Of a stretch of DNA of 5,005 bases, positions 1-5,005 are shown in pieces. The notes beneath the pieces are model-generated. The model saw nothing but the letters and a program-made list of their open reading frames with translations, was not told the DNA's origin and ran no database searches. Position numbers and translations under genes: made by a program. Each line of letters begins with the position of its first letter. Positions within the stretch are counted from its first letter, which is position 1. Source of the DNA: NS-11 sp036505795 (GTDB lineage: Bacteria; Nitrospirota; Nitrospiria; Nitrospirales; NS-4); NCBI GenBank assembly GCA_036505795.1, contig DASXSU010000009.1:1-5005 (forward strand). Direction: 5' to 3'.

Positions 1-102
1 GGGCTGCGACGGCGAAACGCCGCGAGCACGTCTGGGTGATGCGGCGACAGGACCCGCCCAGAATAGCATGGGTACCGTGCTAGTTCGGCGACAAGACGCG
101 AG
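1..102. other. Left-edge region without a supported gene
   Basis: This stretch lies downstream of the lyase gene. Two plus-strand frames are open from the window edge, one to a TAG at 104-106 and one to a TAG at 81-83, so it could hold the tail of a convergent gene that enters from the left. Neither short peptide shows a motif I recognise. On the minus strand an ATG at 70-68 opens a frame that runs off the edge, but it has no Shine-Dalgarno site. Positions 66-80 form a small six-pair hairpin (GCATGG/CCGTGC, three-base loop, one G-U pair on the plus strand). On the minus strand, which would be the lyase transcript, that pair becomes a C-A mismatch and no U-tract follows, so I do not call it a terminator. 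Confidence 0.4.
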
Positions 103-978
103 CTAGGTTATGGAATCATCCTTCGTTCTGTACTTCTCGTCTAAGGCGTAGTAGTCCTTGAGGCCGATGAGGTCGTTAAACTGCTGGAAGGGAAGGAGGC
201 GGTCCAGTGCGTCCCTTGTCGTTCCCGCGGTCTTAATGAGAGTAAACATATCCTGCATGGCTTTCGCCGAAGCGTAGAGCGCTGTGAGCGGGCAGACGAT
301 AAGTTGAAAGCCGATCTGCTCCAACTCATCTTTTGTTAATAGCGGCGTCACCCCTCCCTCCAGCATGTTCGCGACCAACGGCCCAGGTAAGTCCTTGGCG
401 ATCCTCGCTAACTCTTCTTTGCTTCGAGGCGCCTCAACGAACAAACCATCGGCGCCCGCCTCCTTATAGCGCCGGCAGCGCGCAATCGCGTCGTCGATGT
501 TGTTGACCTGCCTTGCGTCGGTCCGTGCCACGATAAAGAAGTCTCGCTTGCCGCGCGCATCAACTGCGGCCCGTATCTTCTGTGCATGCTCATCCGCGGG
601 GATCACTCGCTTGCCCTTCATGTGCCCGCATCGTTTAGGCCAGACCTGATCCTCCAGGAACATGCCGGCGGCGCCCGCCTCGATCAGCTCATTCACGGTG
701 CGAATGACATTCAGAGCGTTGCCGTAACCAGTATCGGCATCAATGATAACCGGTATCTTGACGGAAGCGCAGACCCGCCGGGCGGTGCTCACCATCTCGG
801 TCTGGGTCAGATACCCGAAGTCCGGCAGCCCCAGGTGAGTCGCCGCGACGCTGTAGCCGGAAACAAACGTGATGGGAAAGCCGGCGCGTTCGACAAGTTT
901 GGCGCTAAGAGCGTCGTACACGCCGGGGAACATGAGCGTCCGTTCTTTTTGCAGCAGAGCCGAGATAGGAGAGGCCAT
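103..978 (-). CDS. Isocitrate lyase / PEP mutase family enzyme (PrpB-like, substrate unresolved)
   Basis: Full-length protein of 291 aa, close to the usual ~290-295 aa of short family members such as 2-methylisocitrate lyase PrpB. It should be a cytosolic Mg-dependent TIM-barrel enzyme that cleaves or forms a C-C bond next to an alpha-keto acid. Visible family motifs are DADTGYGN (residues 80-87, metal-binding aspartates), LED (108-110), the lyase signature KRCGH (115-119) with catalytic Cys117, ARTDA (151-155, Arg152), VEAP (181-184, Glu182) and VANM (202-205, Asn204). The Cys in KRCGH argues for a lyase (2-methylisocitrate, 2,3-dimethylmalate or similar) and against phosphonopyruvate mutases or hydrolases, which lack it. 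No prpC, prpD or other methylcitrate-cycle gene is nearby, so the substrate cannot be assigned. The ATG start is supported by GGAG at 986-989, seven bases upstream. The gene has its own strong promoter at 1015-1043 and looks monocistronic. Confidence 0.93.
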   Translation of the reverse strand: MASPISALLQKERTLMFPGVYDALSAKLVERAGFPITFVSGYSVAATHLGLPDFGYLTQTEMVSTARRVCASVKIPVIIDADTGYGNALNVIRTVNELIEAGAAGMFLEDQVWPKRCGHMKGKRVIPADEHAQKIRAAVDARGKRDFFIVARTDARQVNNIDDAIARCRRYKEAGADGLFVEAPRSKEELARIAKDLPGPLVANMLEGGVTPLLTKDELEQIGFQLIVCPLTALYASAKAMQDMFTLIKTAGTTRDALDRLLPFQQFNDLIGLKDYYALDEKYRTKDDSIT

Positions 979-997
979 ATGGATGCTCCATGGTGTG

Positions 998-1139
998 TCT
1001 ACCGAGCAGGCGCAATTCTAGTGATCGGGCCTGGCTGGGTCAACGCCTATACTTTCTACCGATTTTCTTTTATAGCGGATTGCGCTAGAAGGACAGGTCG
1101 CGGCTGAAGTTTCGGCTCACAAGCGGGAGGATCTACCGA
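998..1139 (+). repeat. Three copies of TCTACCGA in a divergent promoter region
   Basis: The 8-mer TCTACCGA occurs at 998-1005, 1055-1062 and 1132-1139, all in the same orientation, within the 160-bp gap between two divergent genes. The last two copies extend to TCTACCGAT. The first lies at the predicted transcription start of the minus-strand lyase gene. The third ends on the first base of the lipoprotein start codon, between its GGGAGG site and the ATG. The middle copy follows a TATACT (1048-1053), which could be a -10 for the lipoprotein gene but has no recognisable -35. Binding by a regulator is inference. One further copy of the word, on the other strand, lies inside a coding region at 3358-3365. 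Confidence 0.5.
1015..1043 (-). promoter_or_regulatory. Sigma70-type promoter of the isocitrate lyase family gene
   Basis: Read on the minus strand, TTGACC (1043-1038, 5/6 match to the -35 consensus) is separated by exactly 17 bases from TAGAAT (1020-1015, 5/6 match to the -10). The predicted transcription start is near 1008. That gives a leader of about 30 nt containing the GGAG ribosome site at 989-986 and leading to the ATG at 978. Hexamers, spacing and leader length all agree. The call assumes the host uses a standard housekeeping sigma factor. Confidence 0.7.
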
Positions 1140-1612
1140 TGAATCAGGCGAAAGTGCAGGTTGTTCTGTTGTCCCTGGTGCTGTTCAGCGTCACCGGCTG
1201 CACCCAGTACCATCATGGCAGGCCCGGTGGAGAGCCGACGACGCAGGAGGTCGTTTCGGAAGTCAAACGACTGGTTGAAGAGAATGTGAAGGATCCTGCC
1301 AAGGCCAGCCAGGTCCAGGCGTTGATTCACGAGATCGTGCAGGAGGTGAAAAGGTCGTCGCAAGAGGCTCGGGGTTTTCACGAGCAATTGGCTGCATTGA
1401 ACGCGAACTATGACGCGCCCCCGGAACAGTTCACAAAAATTCTTGATCAATTGAACAATGCCCGGATGGAGAGCGCGGCAAGGATTCTGAAGACCCGGTT
1501 CAAGATCAAAGAGCTTCTGACCCGCGAAGAATGGAAGAAGCTGGACGACGCCATGCTGAAGGCGCGTCAGGAACATGAGAAACGCCCGCCGTCAAAGGAC
1601 GAACGATATTGA
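1139..1612 (+). CDS. Small predicted outer-membrane lipoprotein, helical (possibly Spy/CpxP-like)
   Basis: 157 aa. The N-terminus is a lipoprotein signal peptide: Lys5, a hydrophobic stretch at residues 6-18, and the lipobox VTGC with Cys21 as the lipidated residue. Thr22 at position +2 predicts outer-membrane sorting, which implies a diderm host. After a short flexible HHG/PGG segment (25-31) the mature part is highly charged and almost entirely helical, with likely coiled-coil stretches at about 36-88 and 95-147. The C-terminal helices, containing APPEQF (93-98) and LLTREEW (126-132), recall the helix-turn-helix hairpin and LTxxQ-type motif of Spy/CpxP/ZraP periplasmic chaperones. That likeness is by eye only and would need a profile search. 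The ATG start is fixed by GGGAGG (1125-1130), eight bases upstream. The gene is alone, divergent from the lyase gene and convergent with the SLOG gene 13 bp away. Confidence 0.85.
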   Translation: MNQAKVQVVLLSLVLFSVTGCTQYHHGRPGGEPTTQEVVSEVKRLVEENVKDPAKASQVQALIHEIVQEVKRSSQEARGFHEQLAALNANYDAPPEQFTKILDQLNNARMESAARILKTRFKIKELLTREEWKKLDDAMLKARQEHEKRPPSKDERY

Positions 1613-1625
1613 CGGGCTTCCGGTC

Positions 1626-2096
1626 TTAGCGAGCATGTTCAGCATCTACGAAGAGCTGTCGTAGGAGTACTTTTGCCTCTTCGTAGATGCCGGGACACTT
1701 GGATTCTCGCGGGCCCGCAACATTCAGAATTCGGACGCCATGCTTATGAGCCCAGACCCGGACAGTTGCGGGGTTTGGTGGTCCCGGTGAGATGTCCAGG
1801 ACCAGGCAGGGTTTGCCATGTCGTCGCGCCATTTCAATTGTAAACGCCGTTCCTTCGGAGGGGCGGCCGCGCGTCAACACGAGCGTGCCGTCCGCGTCTC
1901 GAACATTCCATTCAGTCCGCTGCCCATACTCGCTGGCGGGCGTTTCCTGCAGGGGGTAGCAGCCCGCGAGGGGGCCGTCTTCTGCCCTTCTGCCCTGGGG
2001 ACACCAGCCGCCTGAAGCGATCCCAAGTTCCCGAGCGACATCCAGCGCCGCGCGATCGACTCCGGTCTGTCCCCCGGAGATCAATTTTTCAATCAT
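1626..2096 (-). CDS. cpYpsA-type SLOG family protein ('putative molybdenum carrier')
   Basis: 156 aa, matching the usual single-domain size of the circularly permuted YpsA-related SLOG family, often annotated 'putative molybdenum carrier protein'. Diagnostic motifs are SGGQTGVDRAALD (residues 7-19), GGWCPQGRRAEDG (29-41), EYGQRTEWNVRDADGTLVL (56-74) and NVAGPRES (125-132) followed by PGIYEEA (135-141). The glycine-rich first motif and the TLVL strand form a Rossmann-like pocket for a nucleotide or nucleotide-derived ligand. The molybdenum-cofactor name comes from a structural analogy and has little support, so I give no gene symbol. No moa/mob/mod, Nudix or other SLOG-associated gene is nearby. 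The start at 2096 precedes the first conserved motif directly. Upstream, GTAGG lies only four bases from the ATG, a slightly short Shine-Dalgarno spacing. The 3' end contains a perfect 14-bp inverted repeat. Confidence 0.9.
   Translation of the reverse strand: MIEKLISGGQTGVDRAALDVARELGIASGGWCPQGRRAEDGPLAGCYPLQETPASEYGQRTEWNVRDADGTLVLTRGRPSEGTAFTIEMARRHGKPCLVLDISPGPPNPATVRVWAHKHGVRILNVAGPRESKCPGIYEEAKVLLRQLFVDAEHAR
1642..1690. repeat. Perfect 14-bp inverted repeat with 21-nt loop (strong hairpin)
   Basis: GCATCTACGAAGAG (1642-1655) is the exact reverse complement of CTCTTCGTAGATGC (1677-1690), with a 21-base loop between them. It sits inside the last third of the SLOG gene, encoding GIYEEA and QLFVDA on the minus strand. 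It also lies 29 nt past the stop codon of the convergent lipoprotein gene. A third copy of the stem core, TCGTAG at 1659-1664 in the loop, can pair with CTACGA (1646-1651) to give a competing six-pair hairpin. No U-tract follows on either strand, so a classical intrinsic terminator is not supported. An mRNA-end or overlapping-transcript structure is possible. Confidence 0.85.
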
Positions 2097-2129
2097 GGTC
2101 CCTACCCAAACCTTTCTTCTCAGGTCATA

Positions 2130-2146
2130 CTGTGATCATATAACAG
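2130..2146. promoter_or_regulatory. Imperfect palindrome in a divergent promoter region (possible operator)
   Basis: The 17-bp sequence CTGTgATcatATaACAG pairs at six of eight symmetric positions and contains the palindrome TGATCA (2133-2138). It lies between the divergent SLOG and SDR genes. It overlaps TATAAC (2139-2144, plus strand) and TATGAT (2140-2135, minus strand), each a 5/6 match to a -10 box, although neither has a good -35 at the right distance. Overlap with -10 elements is where an operator would sit. The CTGT...ACAG arms resemble a LexA box but the spacing is one base too long. The regulator is unknown. Confidence 0.35.
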
Positions 2147-2220
2147 CACGAAGCCGATCTTGGGGCAGCGACCAAAAAGACCTTGCTGAATGAGACCGTG
2201 TTCTTTCGAGTGGGGTGTGG

Positions 2221-2940
2221 ATGAGTGGGAGATTCGAAGGCACAGTAGCTCTGGTGGCGGGTGGCACGGGCGGATTGGGACGCGCCGTGAGCCTGGCATT
2301 CCTTGAAGAAGACGCCAAGGTGGTTGTCACCTATCGAAAGCAGGAAGAATTCGATGCCTTGAAGAGCGCAGCGGGCGCGAGCGGCTCACGGCTCGAAGGA
2401 CACGGCGTTGATGTCACAGATGAAGCTGCCGTGCGCCAACTGATCGAAAGAGTTCTCGCAAAACACGGCCGGCTGGACGCTCTGGTGAATGCGGTGGGCG
2501 GTTACGCCGGCGGCATTAAGTTCTGGGAATTAGAAACGAAAGTTTTCGACCAGATGCTGGCGCTGAATCTGCGTTCGGGTTACGTCTTGTCCCGCGCCGC
2601 ACTGCCGGCAATGCTGAAACAAGGACGCGGAGCGATCGTGAACGTTGCCTCGAAGGCCGCATTTGATCACGCCGCCGGCATGGCTGCATACGCTGCGTCG
2701 AAAGCTGCGGCCGTGGCCATGATGGATTCGTTGGCCGCGGACGTAAAGGGGACCGGCGTGCGGGTGAACTCGATTCTTCCGAGCATCATCGACACGGAAG
2801 CCAACCGAAAGGCCATGCCGAAGGCAGACTTTGCAAAGTGGCCGAAGCCCGAGGAGATCGCGCGCGTCATCCTCTTTTTGTGCAGTGATGATGCCAAACT
2901 TATCCATGGTGCGGCTATTCCGGTGTATGGCGACAGCTAA
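2221..2940 (+). CDS. Short-chain dehydrogenase/reductase (classical SDR family)
   Basis: 239 aa from the ATG at 2221, typical for a classical SDR, a cytosolic NAD(P)-dependent oxidoreductase with a Rossmann fold. The cofactor loop is GGTGGLG (residues 14-20), followed by Asp64 (GVDVTD), NAVGG (90-94) in place of the usual NNAG, and the catalytic tetrad Asn116, Ser144, Tyr157 and Lys161 (YAASK). Arg39-Lys40 after the second strand suggest a preference for NADP. The C-terminus ends in IPVYGDS, the normal end of the family fold, so the protein is complete. The substrate cannot be told, and an 'oxoacyl-ACP reductase' label would be over-reading. An in-frame GTG at 2215 would add two residues. I prefer the ATG because GGGG (2212-2215) lies five bases upstream and GAG (2208-2210) ten. 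The gene is alone: divergent from the SLOG gene, convergent with the methyltransferase. Confidence 0.92.
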   Translation: MSGRFEGTVALVAGGTGGLGRAVSLAFLEEDAKVVVTYRKQEEFDALKSAAGASGSRLEGHGVDVTDEAAVRQLIERVLAKHGRLDALVNAVGGYAGGIKFWELETKVFDQMLALNLRSGYVLSRAALPAMLKQGRGAIVNVASKAAFDHAAGMAAYAASKAAAVAMMDSLAADVKGTGVRVNSILPSIIDTEANRKAMPKADFAKWPKPEEIARVILFLCSDDAKLIHGAAIPVYGDS

Positions 2941-2953
2941 CCTCAACATGTGG

Positions 2954-2988
2954 GCGGGTGCTGTTATGATTGCAGCACCACCACCCGC
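2954..2988. terminator. Hairpin between convergent genes, possible bidirectional terminator
   Basis: GGTGCTG (2957-2963) and CAGCACC (2973-2979) form a seven-pair stem with a nine-base loop. Alternatively, GCGGGT (2954-2959) can pair with ACCCGC (2983-2988), so two GC-rich registers compete. The element lies 14 bp past the SDR stop and about 30 bp past the stop of the methyltransferase arriving from the other side, in a 76-bp convergent gap. No run of T follows in either direction. It may end or stabilise both transcripts but is not a textbook intrinsic terminator. Confidence 0.45.
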
Positions 2989-3016
2989 ACGACGTGGGAG
3001 CCACAGCAGCGTAAAG

Positions 3017-3637
3017 TTATAACGGCTTCTGGGCGATTCCCTGGGACATGTAGCCGGCCATCTTAGGAGCGTCTTCCAGATAGAAATTCGCGAGATTCTG
3101 GATAACGAACGGCTGGGCCGCCACGAGGCTTCGGATATCCCTGTTCAAATGGCATCCCCCTCCGAGAATTTTGGAGACGGGCGTCAGCCGGTCTTGCCAG
3201 GCTTGGACTTTTCGATCGGGGCTCAACCCATGCTCAAAGAACAGAAACCGTCCGCCGGGTTTCAGAACTCGGTAAACTTCTCCCATCGCTCGATCAGGAT
3301 CAGGGATGCTGCAAAGGGTCAGAGTGCTGACCACTGTATCGAAGCTGTTGTCGGGGATCGGTAGAGTTTCCGCGGTCGAGATTCTCAGGTCGATGGGAAG
3401 CGGAGAAGCCTTAATCCGCTTGTGCGCGCGAAGGCTCATGCCGGGGTTCGGATCCACGGCCGTGATTTTTTTGACTCCCGACGGATAATACGGCAGATTC
3501 ACTCCCGTCCCGAAGCCGATCTCGAGCACTTCGCCATTGGCTTCCGATAAGACATTCTGTCGAATCCGGTTCAAGGCCTCCCGGTCCAGGGCCCGGTCCA
3601 GAAACCACGGCAAGATCACTCGGGAGTAGAAGCCCAT
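3017..3637 (-). CDS. Class I SAM-dependent methyltransferase, METTL7-like
   Basis: 206 aa. The seven-strand Rossmann methyltransferase core is clear: motif I VLEIGFGTG (residues 37-45), acidic Asp62 in VDPNP, STAETLPIPDNSFD (87-100), VVSTLTLCSI (102-111), RVLKPGG (123-129) and FFEHG (133-137). From memory, the eukaryotic METTL7/TMT1 proteins share EVGCGTGxN...YPPG, IDPNP, CTLVLCSV, RVLRPGG, FMEH and a GCNLTR motif. Here those appear as EIGFGTGVN, YPSG, VDPNP, STLTLCSI, RVLKPGG, FFEH and GCHLNR (161-166). METTL7A/B methylate small thiols, but the substrate in bacteria is unknown. The N-terminus MGFYSRVILPWFLD resembles that of bacterial homologues, supporting this start, and may form a short amphipathic membrane-facing segment. 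No Shine-Dalgarno site precedes the ATG. It starts 17 nt after the formiminotransferase-cyclodeaminase stop, so translation is probably coupled to that gene. Confidence 0.9.
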   Translation of the reverse strand: MGFYSRVILPWFLDRALDREALNRIRQNVLSEANGEVLEIGFGTGVNLPYYPSGVKKITAVDPNPGMSLRAHKRIKASPLPIDLRISTAETLPIPDNSFDTVVSTLTLCSIPDPDRAMGEVYRVLKPGGRFLFFEHGLSPDRKVQAWQDRLTPVSKILGGGCHLNRDIRSLVAAQPFVIQNLANFYLEDAPKMAGYMSQGIAQKPL

Positions 3638-3654
3638 GCGGCCGGAACAGCGCT

Positions 3655-3669
3655 TTAGCTTTTTTTTAG
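3655..3669 (-). other. A8 run at the end of ftcD: possible -1 slippage site
   Basis: On the minus strand the last codons of the upstream gene read CTA AAA AAA AGC TAA, which contain the heptamer A AAA AAA in the register of a canonical -1 slippery site (X XXY YYZ). A -1 slip, or one extra A from transcriptional slippage, skips the TAA. It then continues AAG CTA AAG CGC TGT TCC GGC CGC into the methyltransferase ATG, in frame and without a stop. The run and the open frame are seen directly. That slippage is used is inference, because I find no strong upstream Shine-Dalgarno-like stimulator or obvious downstream pseudoknot. Confidence 0.4.
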
Positions 3670-5005
3670 TTGCTCTTCGAAGGAAGTGAGATTGTTCAGC
3701 AGCTCGGGAATACGTGAATCGCCTTTGAGTGATTCAACGTTAGTCCTTACGACCAGGATGGCCGCATAGCCGGCAGCCTGTGCCAGCAAAGAGCCGACCT
3801 TCAAGTCTGTGGCCAGGTGCTCCGAGGCTGAGGGGATTAACTGCCGCAGCGCTTCCCTGCCTTCCACTGTCCACTCGATAATGGCCAGGGGTACCGCGAT
3901 GGCCAGGGCCATCGCCTGCTGAATCGCCGCCGCGCGATCCGGATCTAGCTTCGACCGCTTATTCGCTTCGAGCACGCCTGCATAGGCCTGCGCGTCTTCG
4001 CGGACGGCCGCGTGGAGGTTATCGCGCAATCGCGAAAGCACTTTTCGCGCCTGCTGGAACGTTTCCTTCTTCGACGCGTGTCGGTCATCGTTCAGCAAGA
4101 CCTCCGAGACCATCACTCCCAACGACATCCCGCACGCGGCGGTCATTGCCGCGACGCTCGCTCCGCCGGGCCCTGGCATTCGTGCGGAGACGGCTGCCAA
4201 AAATGGGCTTACCATCGCGGACAGGTCCTGGGTCAGCGCCTGCATCATTCGAGCTTCCAGGACCTGATCGGTCTGGAATTTTTCAAGCTGCAGGAAGTGT
4301 CCGGCGGCTTGCGCCACCGCGACTTCAGGAATCAACCCGATTACCTCGCTGCTATGAACCTCGACGCCGAGTTTGAGCGCTTCTGACTTCACGGCCTCAA
4401 AGGCGACATGAACCGGAGTGTCCTCATAATTGGTGAGGTTCATCGAAACCTGAACCATGCCTCGAGTCTTCAGCGGAATGCCGACGGCCTTCACCGACTT
4501 TAGCCCGCCGTTCGATTCTCTGACTGTTTGCGCAATAACTTTTGCGATATTCAAATCCTGGCTGGCCAGATTCACGTTGTAGGCGATCAAAGGGTTACGC
4601 GCGCCGACAATTGTGGCTCCCGCGGTCCGATGGAGCTTTGCGTCCCCGAAATCCGGAGCCCATTTCGGATCCATGCGCATGCGCTCAGCCAGGCCCTCCA
4701 GGCCTTCCCGTCGAATATTCTCAATGGGTCGCCGAAACGCCTCCGATGCGGCCTGCTCGTAGAGGAACACCGGAATTCTAAGTTCGTCGGCGAGGCGGCG
4801 GCCGACCTGTCGTGCAATCTGCACGCACTCATCCATCGTGACGTGCCGGATTGGAACAATAGGAATGACGTCGGTGGCGCCGACGCGAGGATGTTCGCCT
4901 CGATGAGTCGTCAGATCAATCCGGTGGAGCGCTTCCCTCGCGGCGACAAAAGCGGCCTCGGCCACCGCCTCCGGCGCGCCGACAAACGTGATGACCGTGC
5001 GGTTG
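3655..5005 (-). CDS. ftcD: Bifunctional glutamate formiminotransferase / formimidoyl-THF cyclodeaminase (5' partial)
   Basis: 449 codons are visible and the gene runs off the right edge. The reading frame continues to 5004 with NRTVITFVG, which matches the N-terminal region of mammalian FTCD, so about 44 residues are missing and the GTG at 4965 is not the start. The enzyme moves the formimino group of formiminoglutamate (from histidine breakdown) to tetrahydrofolate, then releases ammonia to give 5,10-methenyl-THF. Fragment residues 1 to about 260 are the transferase: GEHPRVGATD (36-45) with catalytic His38 (His82 in mammals), WAPDFG (115-120), GARNPLIAYNVNL (134-146), GLIP (223-226). Residues of about 262-449 are the helical cyclodeaminase: PGGASVAA (279-286; usually PGGGSVAA), Asp337 in REDAQAY, TDLKVGS (399-405). 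The domain linker seems about 25-30 residues shorter than in human FTCD. The gene ends in an A8 run. No hut genes are visible. Confidence 0.95.
   Translation of the reverse strand, partial: NRTVITFVGAPEAVAEAAFVAAREALHRIDLTTHRGEHPRVGATDVIPIVPIRHVTMDECVQIARQVGRRLADELRIPVFLYEQAASEAFRRPIENIRREGLEGLAERMRMDPKWAPDFGDAKLHRTAGATIVGARNPLIAYNVNLASQDLNIAKVIAQTVRESNGGLKSVKAVGIPLKTRGMVQVSMNLTNYEDTPVHVAFEAVKSEALKLGVEVHSSEVIGLIPEVAVAQAAGHFLQLEKFQTDQVLEARMMQALTQDLSAMVSPFLAAVSARMPGPGGASVAAMTAACGMSLGVMVSEVLLNDDRHASKKETFQQARKVLSRLRDNLHAAVREDAQAYAGVLEANKRSKLDPDRAAAIQQAMALAIAVPLAIIEWTVEGREALRQLIPSASEHLATDLKVGSLLAQAAGYAAILVVRTNVESLKGDSRIPELLNNLTSFEEQLKKS

Noticed and set aside
66..80. Hairpin downstream of the lyase gene as its terminator
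   Set aside because: On the transcribed minus strand the six-pair stem has a C-A mismatch and no U-tract follows.
586..1107. Plus-strand open frame of 173 codons across the lyase gene
   Set aside because: It is antisense to a gene whose active-site motifs are all intact, and it runs through that gene's promoter. It is a high-GC shadow frame.
1133..1576. Long minus-strand open frame of 147 codons opposite the lipoprotein gene
   Set aside because: It is the antisense shadow of a gene with a clear signal peptide, lipobox and ribosome site. Its own product shows no recognisable motif.
2131..2145. CRP/FNR-type site starting TGTGA
   Set aside because: Only the left half-site fits. At the required six-base spacing the right half does not match TCACA.
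2128..2148. LexA (SOS) box reading of ACTGTGATCATATAACAG
   Set aside because: The CTG and CAG arms are 11 bases apart, while the gammaproteobacterial LexA box needs 10. Neither flanking gene is an SOS gene.
3896..3915. Palindrome GCGATGGCC-AG-GGCCATCGC and nearby direct repeat ATGGCCAGGG (3881-3890 and 3899-3908)
   Set aside because: Both fall in the Ala/Leu/Ile-rich cyclodeaminase coding stretch (MALAIAVPLAI). Repeated GCC/ATC/CTG codons explain them, and a 9-bp match at this distance is not rare in 5 kb.
4963..4965. GTG at 4965 as the start of the formiminotransferase-cyclodeaminase
   Set aside because: The frame stays open to the edge and the upstream codons give NRTVITFVG, which matches the conserved N-terminal region of the family. 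The real start is outside the window.

Overview
The window looks like an ordinary chromosomal stretch of a bacterium with moderately high GC (roughly 55-60% by eye). A lipoprotein signal peptide with a clear lipobox and Shine-Dalgarno sites show that it is bacterial. The fused formiminotransferase-cyclodeaminase and the loosely packed, mostly unlinked metabolic genes would fit a soil lineage such as Acidobacteriota. That placement is a guess, because no marker gene is present. I see no mobile element, CRISPR array, tRNA or rRNA.

Layout from left to right. Positions 1-102 hold no gene I can support. An isocitrate lyase/PEP mutase family enzyme lies on the minus strand (103-978) behind a near-consensus sigma70 promoter. 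It diverges from a small lipoprotein gene on the plus strand (1139-1612), and the 160-bp gap between them carries three copies of an 8-bp word. The lipoprotein gene converges, with a 13-bp gap, on a minus-strand SLOG-fold gene of the circularly permuted YpsA / 'putative molybdenum carrier' type (1626-2096). A perfect 14-bp inverted repeat sits inside the 3' end of that gene. A second divergent region (2097-2220, with an imperfect palindrome) separates it from a plus-strand short-chain dehydrogenase/reductase (2221-2940). After a hairpin-bearing convergent gap comes a minus-strand two-gene unit read from the right edge: a 5'-truncated bifunctional glutamate formiminotransferase / formimidoyl-THF cyclodeaminase (3655-5005), then a METTL7-like SAM methyltransferase (3017-3637) 17 nt downstream.

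The first four genes look like independent transcription units with no shared pathway visible. Only the last pair looks like an operon. It links histidine-derived one-carbon transfer to folate with a SAM-dependent methyltransferase, but a functional connection is inference. The junction is notable because the upstream gene ends in an A8 run where a -1 slip would read openly into the methyltransferase. No convincing new multi-gene system is present. The best leads are the 14-bp inverted repeat, the A8 junction and the triple 8-mer in the first divergent promoter region.
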